Assembly: GCA_903832395.1 (NCBI GenBank)
Contig: CAILBF010000030.1
Coordinates: 1-13,469 of the forward strand
DNA: 13,469 bases
DNA from: an uncultured Actinomycetes bacterium
GTDB lineage: Bacteria; Actinomycetota; Actinomycetes; Nanopelagicales; Nanopelagicaceae
Direction of reading: 5' to 3'
Numbering within the stretch: position 1 is the first letter of the stretch; every line of letters starts with the position of its first letter. Below the pieces are notes generated by a model that saw nothing but the letters and a program-made list of their open reading frames with translations, had not been told where the DNA came from and did no database searches. Positions 12,464-13,469 of this stretch are shown here, one piece after another. Position numbers and translations under genes: made by a program.

Positions 12464-13469
12464 GCAACACCCTCATTGATTTAAAGCCTAACATTAAAAC
12501 TGGAATGGCTGCGAATAGACAGAGCCAACCGTAAGACATTGTCCCAATAATTACACCGGCGAGTGCGCCGCCGCCTGCTCCAGCTAAGTTCATAACTAAA
12601 TCGCTAGCACCTTGGGATGCCGGGCGCATTTCAAGTGAGACGGACTCGGAAAGAAAAGCTGAGCCCGCGATGAGTGTGCATGACCAGCCCAAGCCAAGTA
12701 AGAACAAACCTATGCCGAGTTGAATGGCGTTATCTGCTGCCGCTGTACCTGCAACGACCGTTGAGGCAAGAAGAATTACTAAACCAATCTGGATAACACG
12801 GATGCGGCCCAAACGATCACTAAGGGAGCCAACAATTGGAGAAAAAGCGTACATTCCCAAAACGTGCACGCTAATAACAAAACCAATGATGCGCAGAGAG
12901 ACATCAACATGCTTCATGTGGATAGGTGTCATAACCATGACAGAGACCATTGCAACGTGACCGATGGCAATTGCAGAGATTGCAAAAAGCGCTTTAGGGT
13001 TAGAGCGAATGTGCGAGAGCGCAGCTTTAGTTGAGCCCTTATGTTGCACAACGTGTGCCTGTTTTTCAGCGGTTAAATATGGATCAGGTCGAAGGAATAT
13101 CTGCACGACGATGGTTGCAAACAAAAGCGTGGTCGCTGAAACTAAATATGGTCCAACTAACCGTGGCAAATTAAAGTGCTCGGCTAAATTACCTGAGGGG
13201 TCCATTAAATTTGGTCCAGCTACTGCACCAATAGTTGAGCCCCACACGACAAATGAGAGTTGCTTGGCACGGGTTTGGCTTGTTGCTAAATCGATGGCAG
13301 CAAAGCGGGCTTGATAGCCGGCCGCTGATGCCGCACCAACTAAGAAGGTTCCAAGCAGCATAAAAAATAAATTACGGTGAGCTCCACCAGTAATTGCAAA
13401 GATTGATCCAATCACACCAGATACATAGCCAACTGATAACGCTAACCTGCGGCCACCGCGCGCAGTTAA
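12450..13469 (-). CDS. MFS transporter (partial, N terminus outside the window)
   Basis: The frame is open to the window edge; 339 residues are visible and roughly the first 60-80 are missing. The visible part begins LTARGGRRLALSVGYVSG, which contains a motif A-like RGGRR in the loop after membrane segment 2, so the GTG at 13415 is not the start. A second motif A (GSLSDRLGRIRV) marks the loop between segments 8 and 9. A cytoplasmic loop with RPDPYLTAEKQAHVVQHKG links the halves. The C terminus is basic (FKSMRVLRAVE). It differs in sequence from its neighbour at 11195, so this is not a recent duplicate. Substrate unknown; export of a small molecule is as likely as uptake. Confidence 0.87.
   Translation of the reverse strand, partial: LTARGGRRLALSVGYVSGVIGSIFAITGGAHRNLFFMLLGTFLVGAASAAGYQARFAAIDLATSQTRAKQLSFVVWGSTIGAVAGPNLMDPSGNLAEHFNLPRLVGPYLVSATTLLFATIVVQIFLRPDPYLTAEKQAHVVQHKGSTKAALSHIRSNPKALFAISAIAIGHVAMVSVMVMTPIHMKHVDVSLRIIGFVISVHVLGMYAFSPIVGSLSDRLGRIRVIQIGLVILLASTVVAGTAAADNAIQLGIGLFLLGLGWSCTLIAGSAFLSESVSLEMRPASQGASDLVMNLAGAGGGALAGVIIGTMSYGWLCLFAAIPVLMLGFKSMRVLRAVE

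Overview
The window looks like chromosomal DNA from a moderate-GC actinobacterium, most plausibly a small-genome freshwater lineage such as the acI group (Nanopelagicales). The evidence is a clpP1-clpP2 pair behind tig, a mycobacterial-type RpiB with Ser in the active-site loop, a group II truncated haemoglobin very close to mycobacterial GlbO, an actinobacterial PepN beginning PGTN, and AT-leaning intergenic DNA. The lineage is inferred; no marker here fixes it.

Layout. 1-2381 (minus strand): the proteostasis cluster tig, clpP1, clpP2 (clpP2 cut by the window edge just after its catalytic Ser). A ClgR-like operator lies between tig and clpP1. 2420-2644: divergent tRNA-Pro(TGG) and tRNA-Gly(TCC), both with encoded CCA. 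2649-5740: an accessory block of secreted proteins. It holds a collagen-like Gly-X-Y protein on the minus strand and, divergent from it, two tandem paralogous genes for small secreted helical proteins. Each paralog carries its own copy of a conserved upstream region, a 28-nt leader element, a hairpin and a strong terminator, so the duplicated unit is about 0.89 kb. 5777-9451: rpiB (+), trmB (-, 3' overlap with rpiB) and pepN (+, divergent from trmB). 9448-10168 (minus): an actinobacterial HNH protein followed by a small one-helix membrane protein. 10288-10836 (+): a MscS-type channel lacking the usual C-terminal cage. 10824-13469 (minus): a tightly overlapping set of a partial MFS transporter, a second MFS transporter and the truncated haemoglobin.

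How it fits together. Most of the window is conserved housekeeping (protein folding and degradation, tRNA genes and tRNA modification, pentose phosphate metabolism, peptide turnover). The unusual part is the block between tRNA-Gly and rpiB, where three exported proteins with no enzymatic signature sit together. The best leads are the twin secreted genes with duplicated control elements (one copy has an AUG-UAA start-stop just ahead of its real start), the collagen-like protein, the minimal MscS channel and the ClgR-like box. I found no CRISPR array, transposase, integrase or phage gene. No gene-free stretch exceeds about 300 bases; the longest gaps, 3831-4082 and 4749-5003, are described as regulatory regions and terminators.
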